In this document: piece after piece, positions 7,600 through 14,720 of the stretch
Layout: each line of letters opens with the position of its first letter
Numbering within the stretch: position 1 is the first letter of the stretch
Assembly: GCA_035604215.1 (NCBI GenBank)
Contig: DATNIW010000137.1
Coordinates: forward strand, 1-16,731
DNA: 16,731 nucleotides
Direction: 5' to 3'
Origin: UBA5070 sp035604215
Lineage (GTDB): Bacteria > Fibrobacterota > Fibrobacteria > UBA5070
Position numbers and translations under genes: made by a program
Notes under the pieces: model-generated
Seen by the model: only the letters and a program-made list of their open reading frames with translations
The model's database searches: none
Told to the model about the DNA's origin: nothing

Positions 7600-8030
7600 C
7601 AATTCGCCTCCCCGGACGCCCGTCGATCGAGATGGTCCTGCAGGAGGACCCTGGCGGCGGCCTTGTCGACCAGCGACTTGGGGTCCTTGCCGGGGACCCA
7701 GCCCGCGGCCTTCAGGTCCTGCTCCGCCGCGAAGCTGGTGAACCGTTCGTCTTCGTAGACCACCGGGATGGGCAGGGAAGCCTGGAGACGCCCTCCGAAC
7801 TCCCTGACCAGCCTCGCGGTCTCGGACTCCTCCCCGTTGTCGCTGCGCAGGGGGAGCCCGAGGACGATCCCCCGCACATCCTCCTCGTCGCAGATGCGGC
7901 GGATCTCGGGGAGGGGATCGCCGGCCTTGGCGTCGAGCGTCGAGTACCCGAAGGCTCGGGCGCCGTCCAGATCGGAGAGGGCGAGGCCGATCCGGCGGCC
8001 TCCCCAGTCAATTCCCAGCCATCTTGGCAT
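7599..8030 (-). CDS. ruvX: Putative pre-16S rRNA nuclease / Holliday junction resolvase-like protein RuvX (YqgF)
   Basis: 143 aa, the normal YqgF length. The family has an RNase H-like fold; E. coli YqgF is implicated in 5' maturation of 16S rRNA, and homologues have been proposed as Holliday junction resolvases. All family motifs are present: GIDWGGRRIGLALSD with Asp8, VLGLPLRSDNG (56-66), YEDERFTS (92-99, Glu95) and VDKAAARVLL (121-130, Asp122). The four acidic positions of the active site look intact. The ATG lies inside the end of the upstream gene (23-nt overlap), with AGGGA a few bases before it. The stop overlaps the next ATG. It is the middle gene of the adk-nadE unit. Confidence 0.92.
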   Translation of the reverse strand: MPRWLGIDWGGRRIGLALSDLDGARAFGYSTLDAKAGDPLPEIRRICDEEDVRGIVLGLPLRSDNGEESETARLVREFGGRLQASLPIPVVYEDERFTSFAAEQDLKAAGWVPGKDPKSLVDKAAARVLLQDHLDRRASGEAN

Positions 8031-8835
8031 GCTCGTCCCTCAGGCGCGCGTATTCGTGGAGGAGGAAGATGGTCGACGATTTGATGGTCTTGTTGGGCGC
8101 CGATGCGCCGGCCCGGAACGAGAATTGTCCCCGATCCCGATCCAGCAGGGCATGGAGCGCGGCGGTTCCCTCCTCGCGGCCCAGCACCGCGTGTCGCACT
8201 TCCCCCGCCTCCAGCCAGATCCAGCCGGAGGTCCCGTCGGTGGCGATCTCCACCCTTCCGGTGCGGCACGCGTTGGCGAGGAAGTAGAGGAGCTCCAGGA
8301 TGGTTCCCTGGCGGAGCGGTCCGCGCACCTCGCTGAGCCGGGAGAGCTGCTGCGGACCGGGATGTCGACCGACGAGCTGTTCGGCCTTCTCCAGGATCAG
8401 GGAGATCTTCGCGTTGGGCTCGACCCAGGCGCGCATCTGCTGGGCACCCCGGTCGACGGCCCCAAGCACGTCCAGCAGCAGGATGGGAGTGGAGGCCACC
8501 CGGGCGTCGGCGATCTCGAGCTGGGCGAGGTCCGCCCCGTGACGGGACCTGTCGACCACGAGGAGCGAGGGATGGAATCCCGCCAGGAATTCGCCCAACC
8601 CCGCGGAGGGCGGGAGGATCTGCGTGTCCCAGCCGGCGTCCTGGAATTCCACGGCGAGGTCTTCGGCTCGGGTGTCGGAGCCCAACGCGAGCAGGACCCA
8701 ACGGCTTCGAAGCTCCACGGTCGGCGTTCGGCGCCTGGCCACCAGGACCAGTCCCGCGAGCAAAAGCACCAGCGCCGCACCACCAAGGGCGCACAGGAGG
8801 GAGATCGGATTGGTGGTGGCGATGAATTCCCACAT
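8008..8835 (-). CDS. Membrane-anchored protein with degenerate receiver-like domain and DUF4388-like domain
   Basis: 275 aa. One hydrophobic segment (about residues 11-33) followed by ARRR predicts a single N-terminal membrane anchor with a cytoplasmic body. Residues about 45-155 look like a response-regulator receiver fold: VLLALGSD, then LLVVDRS with Asp95 in the phosphoacceptor place, then TPILLLDVLG. The usual acidic pair and the switch Lys are not recognisable, so phosphorylation is doubtful. Residues about 170-242 resemble DUF4388 (PatA N-terminal-type): GPLRQGTILELLYFLANA, TGRVEI, GWIWLEAGEVRHAVLG, GTAALHALLDRDRGQFSF. DUF4388 proteins occur in signalling and gliding or polarity systems, but their biochemistry is unclear. 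It begins 19 bp after adk and overlaps ruvX by 23 nt. The domain calls are from pattern only. Confidence 0.82.
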   Translation of the reverse strand: MWEFIATTNPISLLCALGGAALVLLLAGLVLVARRRTPTVELRSRWVLLALGSDTRAEDLAVEFQDAGWDTQILPPSAGLGEFLAGFHPSLLVVDRSRHGADLAQLEIADARVASTPILLLDVLGAVDRGAQQMRAWVEPNAKISLILEKAEQLVGRHPGPQQLSRLSEVRGPLRQGTILELLYFLANACRTGRVEIATDGTSGWIWLEAGEVRHAVLGREEGTAALHALLDRDRGQFSFRAGASAPNKTIKSSTIFLLHEYARLRDEHAKMAGN

Positions 8836-8854
8836 GGAGCGGACGGAACTCCCC

Positions 8855-9445
8855 TCAGCGGAAGGTGGAAGGCTTGGCGAGCTTGAGCTGGTCTTCGATG
8901 TCCTGGAAGACGGCCTCCACGGTCCGGGTGGCGTCCACCCTTCGCAGGAGGCGCTTCTCCTCGTAGAGATCGATCAGTGGCTTGGTCTTCTCGTGGTATT
9001 CCTGCAGGCGGACTCGGAGCACTTCAGGGGTGTCGTCCAAGCGCTTGGTGAACACCGGCCCCTGCACTTCCAGAGAGCGCTTCATCACGCGGAACTCCAC
9101 CACCTCGTCCGGCACGTCCAGATAGATGACGGCGTCCAGGTTCCAGTTTTCGAAGAGGTATTCCGCCTGCGGCCGGGTGCGAGGGAAGCCGTCTAGGACG
9201 AACCCCCAGTTCCAGTCGTGCTCTTCCAGCCGCGCGTGCACGACCTCCTCCACGATGTCGTCGGGGACCAGCAGGCCCTGGTTCATGATCCTGGTGATCC
9301 GTGCCGCGATCTTCGTGTGGTTGGCCATGTGCCAGCGGAAGATGTCGCCCAGGCTGATGTGGACGAAACCGTGGTTGGTGCAGAGCAGTTCGCTTTGGGT
9401 GCCCTTCCCGGAACCTTGGGGTCCGAAGATGACGTACTTGTCCAT
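8855..9445 (-). CDS. adk: Adenylate kinase, short-LID form
   Basis: 196 aa. It equilibrates ATP + AMP with 2 ADP. The P-loop is GPQGSGKGT (8-16). The AMP-binding site includes SLGDIFR (31-37) and DGFPRTRPQ (85-93, Arg89). The Arg135 (RLDDTPE) and Arg146 pair corresponds to E. coli Arg156 and Arg167. Between Arg123 and Arg135 the LID is about 20 residues shorter than in E. coli and has no zinc-binding Cys pairs, giving the short form seen in eukaryotic AK1 and several bacteria. ATG 9445 gives the canonical MDKYVIFGP start; an ATG 9 nt upstream and a longer open frame to 9676 are less likely. No Shine-Dalgarno is visible, and TACTAT lies 7 nt upstream. First gene of the five-gene unit ending in nadE. 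Another NMP kinase specificity cannot be fully excluded. Confidence 0.92.
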   Translation of the reverse strand: MDKYVIFGPQGSGKGTQSELLCTNHGFVHISLGDIFRWHMANHTKIAARITRIMNQGLLVPDDIVEEVVHARLEEHDWNWGFVLDGFPRTRPQAEYLFENWNLDAVIYLDVPDEVVEFRVMKRSLEVQGPVFTKRLDDTPEVLRVRLQEYHEKTKPLIDLYEEKRLLRRVDATRTVEAVFQDIEDQLKLAKPSTFR

Positions 9446-9452
9446 GGCCCGC

Positions 9453-9458
9453 ATAGTA
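9453..9458 (-). promoter_or_regulatory. Candidate -10 box of adk
   Basis: TACTAT on the minus strand ends 7 nt before the chosen adk ATG. If used as a -10, transcription would begin at or next to the start codon and the mRNA would be leaderless, in keeping with the lack of a ribosome binding site. No convincing -35 was found. Confidence 0.35.
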
Positions 9459-9537
9459 CCTATTCCACGCCGTCGGCCGCCGCCGGAAGCTCCGGGTCCG
9501 GTTTCCCCTCCCCGCGACGGTGCCGCGCCATCCGGGG

Positions 9538-9580
9538 TGTGACCTCCGTCACGGATATTTCCGGGGCGATCCCGTATCAT
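9538..9580 (+). promoter_or_regulatory. CRP/FNR-family-like site and -10 box of the zinc operon
   Basis: TGTGACCTCCGTCACG (9538-9553) fits the CRP pattern TGTGA-N6-TCACA in all but the last base. Its core GTGAC-CTCC-GTCAC is a perfect inverted repeat. A -10-like TATCAT lies at 9575-9580 without a good -35. A start near 9587 would place the site centre (9545.5) at about -41.5, the class II activator position. The site could equally be read from the adk side. No zinc-repressor (Zur) box was recognised in the region. Confidence 0.5.
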
Positions 9581-9586
9581 TGGAAC

Positions 9587-9667
9587 ACGACCTGGCAACT
9601 CCTCGATGCCAGGACAAGCGAAGGGGGCCGGAGCGCGACCGGCCCCTTTCCTATTTTCCCCGGGAAG
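9587..9667 (+). promoter_or_regulatory. Structured 5' leader of the zinc operon (possible attenuator or small RNA)
   Basis: Downstream of the -10 box, CCTGGCA (9591-9597) pairs with TGCCAGG (9607-9613) around a 9-nt loop. Eight bases later comes the terminator-like hairpin listed separately. Together they would make a transcript of about 70 nt ending 10 nt before znuA. It could be an attenuator leader or an independent small RNA. No known riboswitch class was recognised. Confidence 0.45.
9621..9657 (+). terminator. Intrinsic terminator-like hairpin in front of znuA
   Basis: GGGGCCGG (9624-9631), loop AGCGCGA, then CCGGCCCC (9639-9646) is a perfect 8-bp stem, extended to 11 pairs by flanking AAG and TTT (one wobble). 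TTTCCTATTTT follows at 9647-9657. This is the best terminator shape in the window, and it lies upstream of the operon rather than after it, with no gene ending on this strand nearby. Confidence 0.7.
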
Positions 9668-10567
9668 ATGCAGCACCGCACCGCCATCGCTTCGCTATTC
9701 CTCGCCGCCTGGACGTTGTCCTCCTGCCGTGCCCGCGAGGCGACGAAGAAAACCTCCCATCCCCTGCGTTCCAAGGTGGAGGACACCGTGAAGGTGGCCG
9801 CCGCCGTGGAGCCGGTCGCATGGCTCGGATGCCAGATGGTGGGGCCGCCCTGCCGGACCATCGTCCTGGTCCCGCCTGGAGCCTCCGCCCACACCTGGGA
9901 ACCGCGCCCCGCGGATCTCGAGGCGCTGCAGGGCGCATCCGTCTTCCTGCGCACCGGACTGGCGTTCGAGGAAGCCTGGACCCCTCGGATCCAATCGACG
10001 CTCCCCGGATTGCGCGTCGTGGATCTGAGGGGCGGCCTCAGCATGGCGGACCACGACGAGCCGCATCTCCACCATTCCGAGGAGGCGGATCCCCACGTAT
10101 GGTCGTCGCCCCGAGCCTTCCTGGAGCTGGCCGATACGCTCGCGCCCCGCTGGGAGGCCGAATCGCCGGAGCTGGCGAAGAGGATCCGGACCCATCTTCC
10201 GGCCGTCCGGGCGAAATTGCTGGGCCTGGACTCCCTGGCCCGCGACCGGTTGGGTCCGTTTTCAGGCCGGACCTTCGTGGTCAACCATCCGGGGCTCGGG
10301 TATCTCGCCCGGGACTACGGGCTCGTCCAGATGCCGCTGGAATCGTTTGGACAGGAATTGACTCCGGTCATCCTGTTCGAGATCCGCCGCACCGCCCACG
10401 CGCAGGGGATCAGGGCGGTGTTCATCCAGCCCGAGGCCTCCCGTCGGGTGGCCGACCAGATCGCCCTGGACCTGGGCGTTCCGACCGTGGACCTCGACCT
10501 CCTGGCTCGCGGCCCCTACGACTCCGTTTTCCGCGCCGCCCTGGACGGCCTGGCGGGGGGGCTGTGA
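9668..10567 (+). CDS. znuA: Zinc/metal ABC transporter substrate-binding lipoprotein (ZnuA-like)
   Basis: 299 aa. It captures Zn2+ (perhaps Mn2+) outside the cytoplasmic membrane and delivers it to the ZnuBC-like transporter encoded next. The N-terminus is a lipoprotein signal: a hydrophobic stretch ending LSSC with Cys20. Cluster A-I landmarks are GASAHTWEPRPAD (71-83, His75), DPHVW (141-145, His143) and FVVNHPGLGYLARDYGL (203-219, His207); the fourth ligand probably lies in VDLDLLARG. A short His/Asp/Glu-rich loop (HDEPHLHH, 129-136) is typical of zinc-specific members. The ATG leaves a signal peptide of normal size; a short GGGA precedes it. The stop overlaps the next gene as GTGA. Zinc is preferred over manganese because of the His loop, not proven. 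Confidence 0.9.
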   Translation: MQHRTAIASLFLAAWTLSSCRAREATKKTSHPLRSKVEDTVKVAAAVEPVAWLGCQMVGPPCRTIVLVPPGASAHTWEPRPADLEALQGASVFLRTGLAFEEAWTPRIQSTLPGLRVVDLRGGLSMADHDEPHLHHSEEADPHVWSSPRAFLELADTLAPRWEAESPELAKRIRTHLPAVRAKLLGLDSLARDRLGPFSGRTFVVNHPGLGYLARDYGLVQMPLESFGQELTPVILFEIRRTAHAQGIRAVFIQPEASRRVADQIALDLGVPTVDLDLLARGPYDSVFRAALDGLAGGL

Positions 10568-11337
10568 CCCAGGCCTTCCGGTTCCGCGACGTCTCGGCCG
10601 GTTATCGGAAGCGGGCGGTGCTCCGCGGGGTGGATCTCGAGCTTCCGCGCGGCGGGATCCTGGGGCTGATCGGTCCGAACGGAGCGGGAAAGAGCACCGT
10701 CCTGCGGCTGCTGCTGGGGTTGATCCTGCCGCAGGAGGGAACGGTGGAGGTGCTGGGGACCTCGGCCCGGTTGGCCCGGCCCAAGCTCGGGTACGTCCCC
10801 CAGACCCTCACCCTGGATCGCGACCTGCCCGGCACCCTGCGGGACCTGGTGCTCTCGGGATACCTGGGTTTGATCCCCCCCGGGGGAACGCCGTCGCGGG
10901 AGGAGACCGACCGGGCCACCCACTGGATGGACCGGCTGGGGATCGCGGACCTCGCCAAGCGGAAATTGTCGGAGCTTTCCGGGGGCCAGCTCCAGTTGGG
11001 ACTCGTGGCGCGCGCCCTGGTCCGCGAACCCGATCTGCTCCTGCTGGACGAACCCACCGCCAACGCGGACGCCCGCGCGGAAGGCGCCGTGTTCGGACTT
11101 CTCGAGGAGGTCTGCCGCGATCGCACCGGAGTCGTGGTGAGCCACGACATCGGGGTCCTGTCCAGCAACGTGGATTCCATCGCCTGCGTCGGTGCCGGAA
11201 GGATCGTGTACCACGGATCCACCGAGGTGCCCGTGGACGCACTCGAAGAGGCCTACGGTTGTCCGGTGGACCTGATCGCGCACGGCCACCCCCACCGCGT
11301 GCTCGCCGACCACCACCACCACGGAGGGAGGGAATGA
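10564..11337 (+). CDS. znuC: Zinc/metal ABC transporter ATP-binding protein (ZnuC-like)
   Basis: 257 aa. The cytoplasmic ATPase that powers uptake by the adjacent permease. Walker A is GPNGAGKST (37-45), the Q-loop Gln80, the signature LSGGQ (138-142), Walker B LLLLDEP (158-164, Glu163) and the H-loop His194. The C-terminus is His-rich (AHGHPHRV and HHHH), as is common in ZnuC and related Mn/Zn ATPases. The start is a GTG (10564) overlapping the znuA TGA. The longer open frame upstream is a shadow of znuA. The stop overlaps the permease ATG as ATGA. Confidence 0.93.
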   Translation: MTQAFRFRDVSAGYRKRAVLRGVDLELPRGGILGLIGPNGAGKSTVLRLLLGLILPQEGTVEVLGTSARLARPKLGYVPQTLTLDRDLPGTLRDLVLSGYLGLIPPGGTPSREETDRATHWMDRLGIADLAKRKLSELSGGQLQLGLVARALVREPDLLLLDEPTANADARAEGAVFGLLEEVCRDRTGVVVSHDIGVLSSNVDSIACVGAGRIVYHGSTEVPVDALEEAYGCPVDLIAHGHPHRVLADHHHHGGRE

Positions 11338-12113
11338 GCCTGCTGGTGGTGCCGCTCATCGCGATCTTCCTCGCCGCCATCGCCTCCGGAGTCGCGGGGA
11401 CGCTCGCGGTCACGCACCGCATGGTCTCCTTGGGCGGAGGTCTCGCCCACGCGGCCTACGGCGGCGTGGGATTGGCGTTCCTGCTCGGCTGGACGCCGCT
11501 GCCCGTCACGGTCGTCTTCACCCTCGCCATCGCCATGCTCATCGTCTGGCTTTCCGAACATTCTCCGGAGCGGGCCGACACCCTGATCGGCGTGGTCTGG
11601 GCCCTGGGGATGGCCTTCGGGATCCTCTGCGTGGACCTCTCGCGCTCCTATGCCGGAGACCTGATGTCGGTGCTGTTCGGAAGCCTGCTCGCCATTCCCA
11701 GACAGGATTTGTACGCCCTGGGCGTCCTGGACGCGGTGCTGGTCTTCTGCGCCTGGCGATTCCGCAGGGAGCTGTTGGCCATGGCGGTCGATCCCGAATT
11801 CGCCGAAGTCACCGGCTTTCCCGTGCGCGCCTTCCGCGTGGGACTGCTTTCTCTGCTCTCTCTGGCGGTGGTGCTCCTGATGCGGGTGGTGGGCCTGGTG
11901 CTCCTGGTGGCCTTCCTCTCCATTCCCGGAGCGCTCGCAGTGCGGTGGACGCGTTCCATGGGACGCGCCCTGTGGGTCGCCACCGGCCTCGCCTTCGTCT
12001 TCGGATTGGCTGGCCTGGCGCTTTCCTGGGCTTTCAACCTGTCCACCGGCGCTTGCGTGATCGCGGCGGCGGGCACCACCTACCTGGCAACCAGCCTCCG
12101 GTCCAGGGAGTGA
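11334..12113 (+). CDS. znuB: Zinc/metal ABC transporter permease (ZnuB-like, ABC-3 family)
   Basis: 259 aa, the usual ABC-3 permease length. A very hydrophobic protein with about seven to eight membrane segments, starting MSLLVVPLIAIFLAAIASG. Family landmarks include HRMVSLGGGLAHAAYGGVGLAF-type residues (28-49, no gap), DLMSVLFGSLLAI near residue 109 and VGLVLLVAFLSIPGALA near 190. It forms the transmembrane channel for the metal carried by the ZnuA-like protein. GGAGGGAGGGA precedes the ATG directly, the strongest ribosome binding site in the operon. Its start overlaps znuC (ATGA) and its stop overlaps the aminotransferase start (GTGA). Confidence 0.92.
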   Translation: MSLLVVPLIAIFLAAIASGVAGTLAVTHRMVSLGGGLAHAAYGGVGLAFLLGWTPLPVTVVFTLAIAMLIVWLSEHSPERADTLIGVVWALGMAFGILCVDLSRSYAGDLMSVLFGSLLAIPRQDLYALGVLDAVLVFCAWRFRRELLAMAVDPEFAEVTGFPVRAFRVGLLSLLSLAVVLLMRVVGLVLLVAFLSIPGALAVRWTRSMGRALWVATGLAFVFGLAGLALSWAFNLSTGACVIAAAGTTYLATSLRSRE

Positions 12114-13222
12114 ATCCGGTTCCCTTCTTCGACCTCTCCCGGCAGCACGCCGCGATGGGAAAATGTCTGACGGAACCTGTCGCGACACTCCTGGCCTCGG
12201 GCTCCTGCGTCCTGGGGCCGGTGGTGGAATCGCTCGAGGAGGACATCGCGGTCCGGTGCGGCGCCCGGTGGGGGATCGGCCTCTCCAGCGGCACCGACTC
12301 CCTGTTGGCGACGCTCGCCGCATTGGGGATCGGTCTCGGCGACGAGGTGGTGACCACCCCCTTCAGCTTCGTCGCCACCGCCCAGGCCGTCGCCCGCACC
12401 GGCGCGCGTCCCGTCTTCGCCGACATCGACGACGCCACCATGGACATGGACCCGCGGGCCGCCGAGGCCGCCTGCGGCCCACGCACCAAAGCCATCCTGC
12501 CCGTCCACCTGTTCGGACTCGTGGCCGAGATGGACGTCTTCGAGGAGATCGCGCGATCCAGGGAACTCGCATTGGTGGAGGATGCCGCCCAGGCCTTCGC
12601 GGCAAGCCGCCTCGGGAGGATGGCCGGCTCCTGGGGGACGGCCGGATGCCATTCCTTCTACCCCACCAAAGTGCTGGGCGCCGGAGGAGACGCCGGTGCG
12701 GTCACCACCTCCGATCCCGACCTCGCCGAGCGGGTGTCGCGCCTTCGGGCCCACGGGGAGGCGCCGGACGGTCTCCACCGGGAGATGGGCGGCAATTTCC
12801 GGATGGACGCGGTGCAGGCCGCGATCCTCGCCGCCAAGCTCCCGCTGCTGGAGGGATTCCTGTCGGCCCGCCGCGGTCACGCCACCGCGTACCTGGAAGC
12901 CTTGGCTGGTACGGATTCCGTCCTTCCCTCCGAAGATCCCCATGGACGGAGGGTCTGGAGCCAGTTCTGCATCCGGCACCCGCGACGCGACGATCTGCGG
13001 GCGCACCTCTCCTCGCGGGGAATCGGAACCGGCGTCTACTATCGCCTGCCACTGCACCTGGAACCCTGCTTTTCGCATTTGGGCGATCGGGTGGGCGATT
13101 TTCCGAACGCCGAACGGGCCGCTCGGGAAATCCTCGCGTTGCCCATTTTTCCGGAATTGCGGACCGACGAGCGCGACCGGGTGATCGAGGCGGTCCTCGA
13201 ATTCGAAGGAGGTGCAACGTGA
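12110..13222 (+). CDS. DegT/DnrJ/EryC1/StrS-family PLP-dependent aminotransferase
   Basis: 370 aa. The family transfers an amino group from glutamate or glutamine to keto-sugars bound to nucleotides, for O-antigens, capsules or antibiotics. Landmarks are VPFFDLSRQ at the start, SSGTDSL (59-65), TTPFSFVATAQAV (82-94), DAAQAF (158-163, Asp158 for the pyridine nitrogen), SFYPTKVLGAGGDAGAV (182-198, Schiff-base Lys187) and GGNFRMDAVQAAIL (227-240). The start GTG 12110 overlaps the znuB TGA and gives the standard N-terminus; further upstream the frame is antisense-like filler within znuB. The substrate is not identifiable. It is out of place between a zinc transporter and an NAD repair enzyme; the nucleotide-sugar genes gmd and UXS lie about 10 kb away. 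Confidence 0.93.
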   Translation: MNPVPFFDLSRQHAAMGKCLTEPVATLLASGSCVLGPVVESLEEDIAVRCGARWGIGLSSGTDSLLATLAALGIGLGDEVVTTPFSFVATAQAVARTGARPVFADIDDATMDMDPRAAEAACGPRTKAILPVHLFGLVAEMDVFEEIARSRELALVEDAAQAFAASRLGRMAGSWGTAGCHSFYPTKVLGAGGDAGAVTTSDPDLAERVSRLRAHGEAPDGLHREMGGNFRMDAVQAAILAAKLPLLEGFLSARRGHATAYLEALAGTDSVLPSEDPHGRRVWSQFCIRHPRRDDLRAHLSSRGIGTGVYYRLPLHLEPCFSHLGDRVGDFPNAERAAREILALPIFPELRTDERDRVIEAVLEFEGGAT

Positions 13223-14715
13223 TCCTCGTTTCCCCGGAATCCGTCCGCGAAGCGGAAGCGCGAGCCCGCGAACTCCTCCGGATCTCCGAAGACCTCCAGA
13301 TGGAGCGGGCATCCCTGGGGGCATGGAAGATCTTCCGCCAAGGCTTCCCGGACTCCGGTGCCTTGGTCGTCCTTTGCGGTCCAGGCGCGAACGGCGGCGA
13401 CGGGCTCGCCCTGGCCCGCCACGCCCTACTGGATGGTTTCCATCCCATCGTCTCCTTTCCAGGGCCGCATCCTGCGGAAGGATCGCTCGCGCACCTGCAA
13501 TACCAAAGACTTCAAGCCTTGGGCCTGGAATGCGTTCCCTGGCCAGGCCTTGCCGAACTCGAACCCGCGGTCACGGCGGTGGACGCCCTGTTCGGGACCG
13601 GGCTTTCCCGGGGACTTGCGGACGAATTTCGCGACGCGGCCCGTTGGCTCTCCGCTCGGCGCACCCTGGCCCTGGACCTGCCTTCCGGTCTGGACGGTCG
13701 GACCGGACACCCGATGGGCGAAGCCGTACGGGCCGCGGCCACGGCGACCTTCGGGAGGGCGAAGACCGGCCTGTTCTTGGATCCGGGAAGGGAATTCGCG
13801 GGATCCATCCATGTGGTGGACATCGGAATCCCCGAATCCTGCTGGGATTCCGATGGAGTCCAGGCCCTGGATTCCGACTGGGCACGCAAGCGCCTGGCTC
13901 CGCGACCCCGCGGCACGCACAAGGGATCGGCCGGCAAGGCCGTGCTGTTGGTGGGTTCGCGGGACTATTTCGGAGCCGCCGTCCTCTCTTCCTCGGCGGC
14001 GCTGCGGTCGGGAGCGGGGATGGTGACCGTCGCGAGCGTCCCGGAAGTGGCCCAGGCCATCGCACGCACGGTTCCGGAGTGCCTGGGGATGGTCGCCATC
14101 GGACCCTCGGCCGTCGGTGTCGACCAGATCCTGTCCAAGGCGGACGCCGTTCTTGCAGGACCGGGAATTGGGCAAGGAGAGGAAGCCGAGTCGGCCCTGG
14201 TCTCTCTCCTGGCTGCCTGGACCGGTCCGCTGGCCCTGGACGCGGACGCCCTGAATCTCGTGGCGTCCAGGCCCCACCTGCGGGCGCTGCTGGAGGATCA
14301 TCGGAGTCGATTGGTCCTGACGCCGCATCCCTTGGAGGCCTCGCGACTCCTTGGCGTCCCCGTCCAGGAACTGCTCGCGGATCCGGTCCATTCGGCACGC
14401 CGATTGGCCCTGGCCTTCGATGCCGTGGTGGTGTTCAAGACCGCCACTCCCGTGGTCGCTTCCCCCGACGGCCGATTGGCGCTGGGGGTCGTGGGTCATG
14501 CCGGAATGGCGGTGGGCGGATGCGGCGACGCCTTGGCCGGTGCGGTGGTGGCCCGGCTCGCCGAGGGGGAGGAGCTTTTCGAGGCGACCTGCCAGGCGGT
14601 GCGCGCCCATGCTCGGGCGGGCGACATCGCCGGGGAAAGCGGCAAGAGGGGCATGTCGGTGACGGATCTCGTCGATGCGCTCCCGCGGGCATGGGAGGAG
14701 ATGGAGCGGCCATAG
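13219..14715 (+). CDS. nnr: Bifunctional NAD(P)H-hydrate epimerase / ADP-dependent NAD(P)H-hydrate dehydratase
   Basis: 498 aa, matching E. coli Nnr (YjeF) in length. It repairs hydrated NADH and NADPH (NADHX, NADPHX): the N-terminal YjeF_N domain (about 1-215) interconverts R and S epimers and the C-terminal YjeF_C domain (about 225-498) dehydrates the S form with ADP. Epimerase landmarks are CGPGANGGDGLALARH (53-68) and LDLPSGLDG (152-160, Asp153). Dehydratase landmarks are GTHKGSAGKAVLLVGS (232-247), ALDADALNLV (339-348), LTPHPLEASRLLG (367-379) and GHAGMAVGGCGDALAG (426-441, catalytic Asp437). The first Asn of the usual NNGGDG motif is Ala57. The start GTG 13219 overlaps the aminotransferase TGA, with AGGAGGT 5 nt upstream. 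Last gene of the zinc operon. Confidence 0.95.
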   Translation: MILVSPESVREAEARARELLRISEDLQMERASLGAWKIFRQGFPDSGALVVLCGPGANGGDGLALARHALLDGFHPIVSFPGPHPAEGSLAHLQYQRLQALGLECVPWPGLAELEPAVTAVDALFGTGLSRGLADEFRDAARWLSARRTLALDLPSGLDGRTGHPMGEAVRAAATATFGRAKTGLFLDPGREFAGSIHVVDIGIPESCWDSDGVQALDSDWARKRLAPRPRGTHKGSAGKAVLLVGSRDYFGAAVLSSSAALRSGAGMVTVASVPEVAQAIARTVPECLGMVAIGPSAVGVDQILSKADAVLAGPGIGQGEEAESALVSLLAAWTGPLALDADALNLVASRPHLRALLEDHRSRLVLTPHPLEASRLLGVPVQELLADPVHSARRLALAFDAVVVFKTATPVVASPDGRLALGVVGHAGMAVGGCGDALAGAVVARLAEGEELFEATCQAVRAHARAGDIAGESGKRGMSVTDLVDALPRAWEEMERP

Positions 14716-14720
14716 CCGGC

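Noticed and set aside
9483..9495. CCGGA-AGC-TCCGG inverted repeat as a regulatory site
   Set aside because: A 5-bp GC-only repeat is expected by chance in this composition, and no promoter element is positioned to it.
9446..9676. N-terminal extension of adk
   Set aside because: The P-loop must lie close to the start in this family, and the extension runs through the terminator and promoter signals of the divergent operon.
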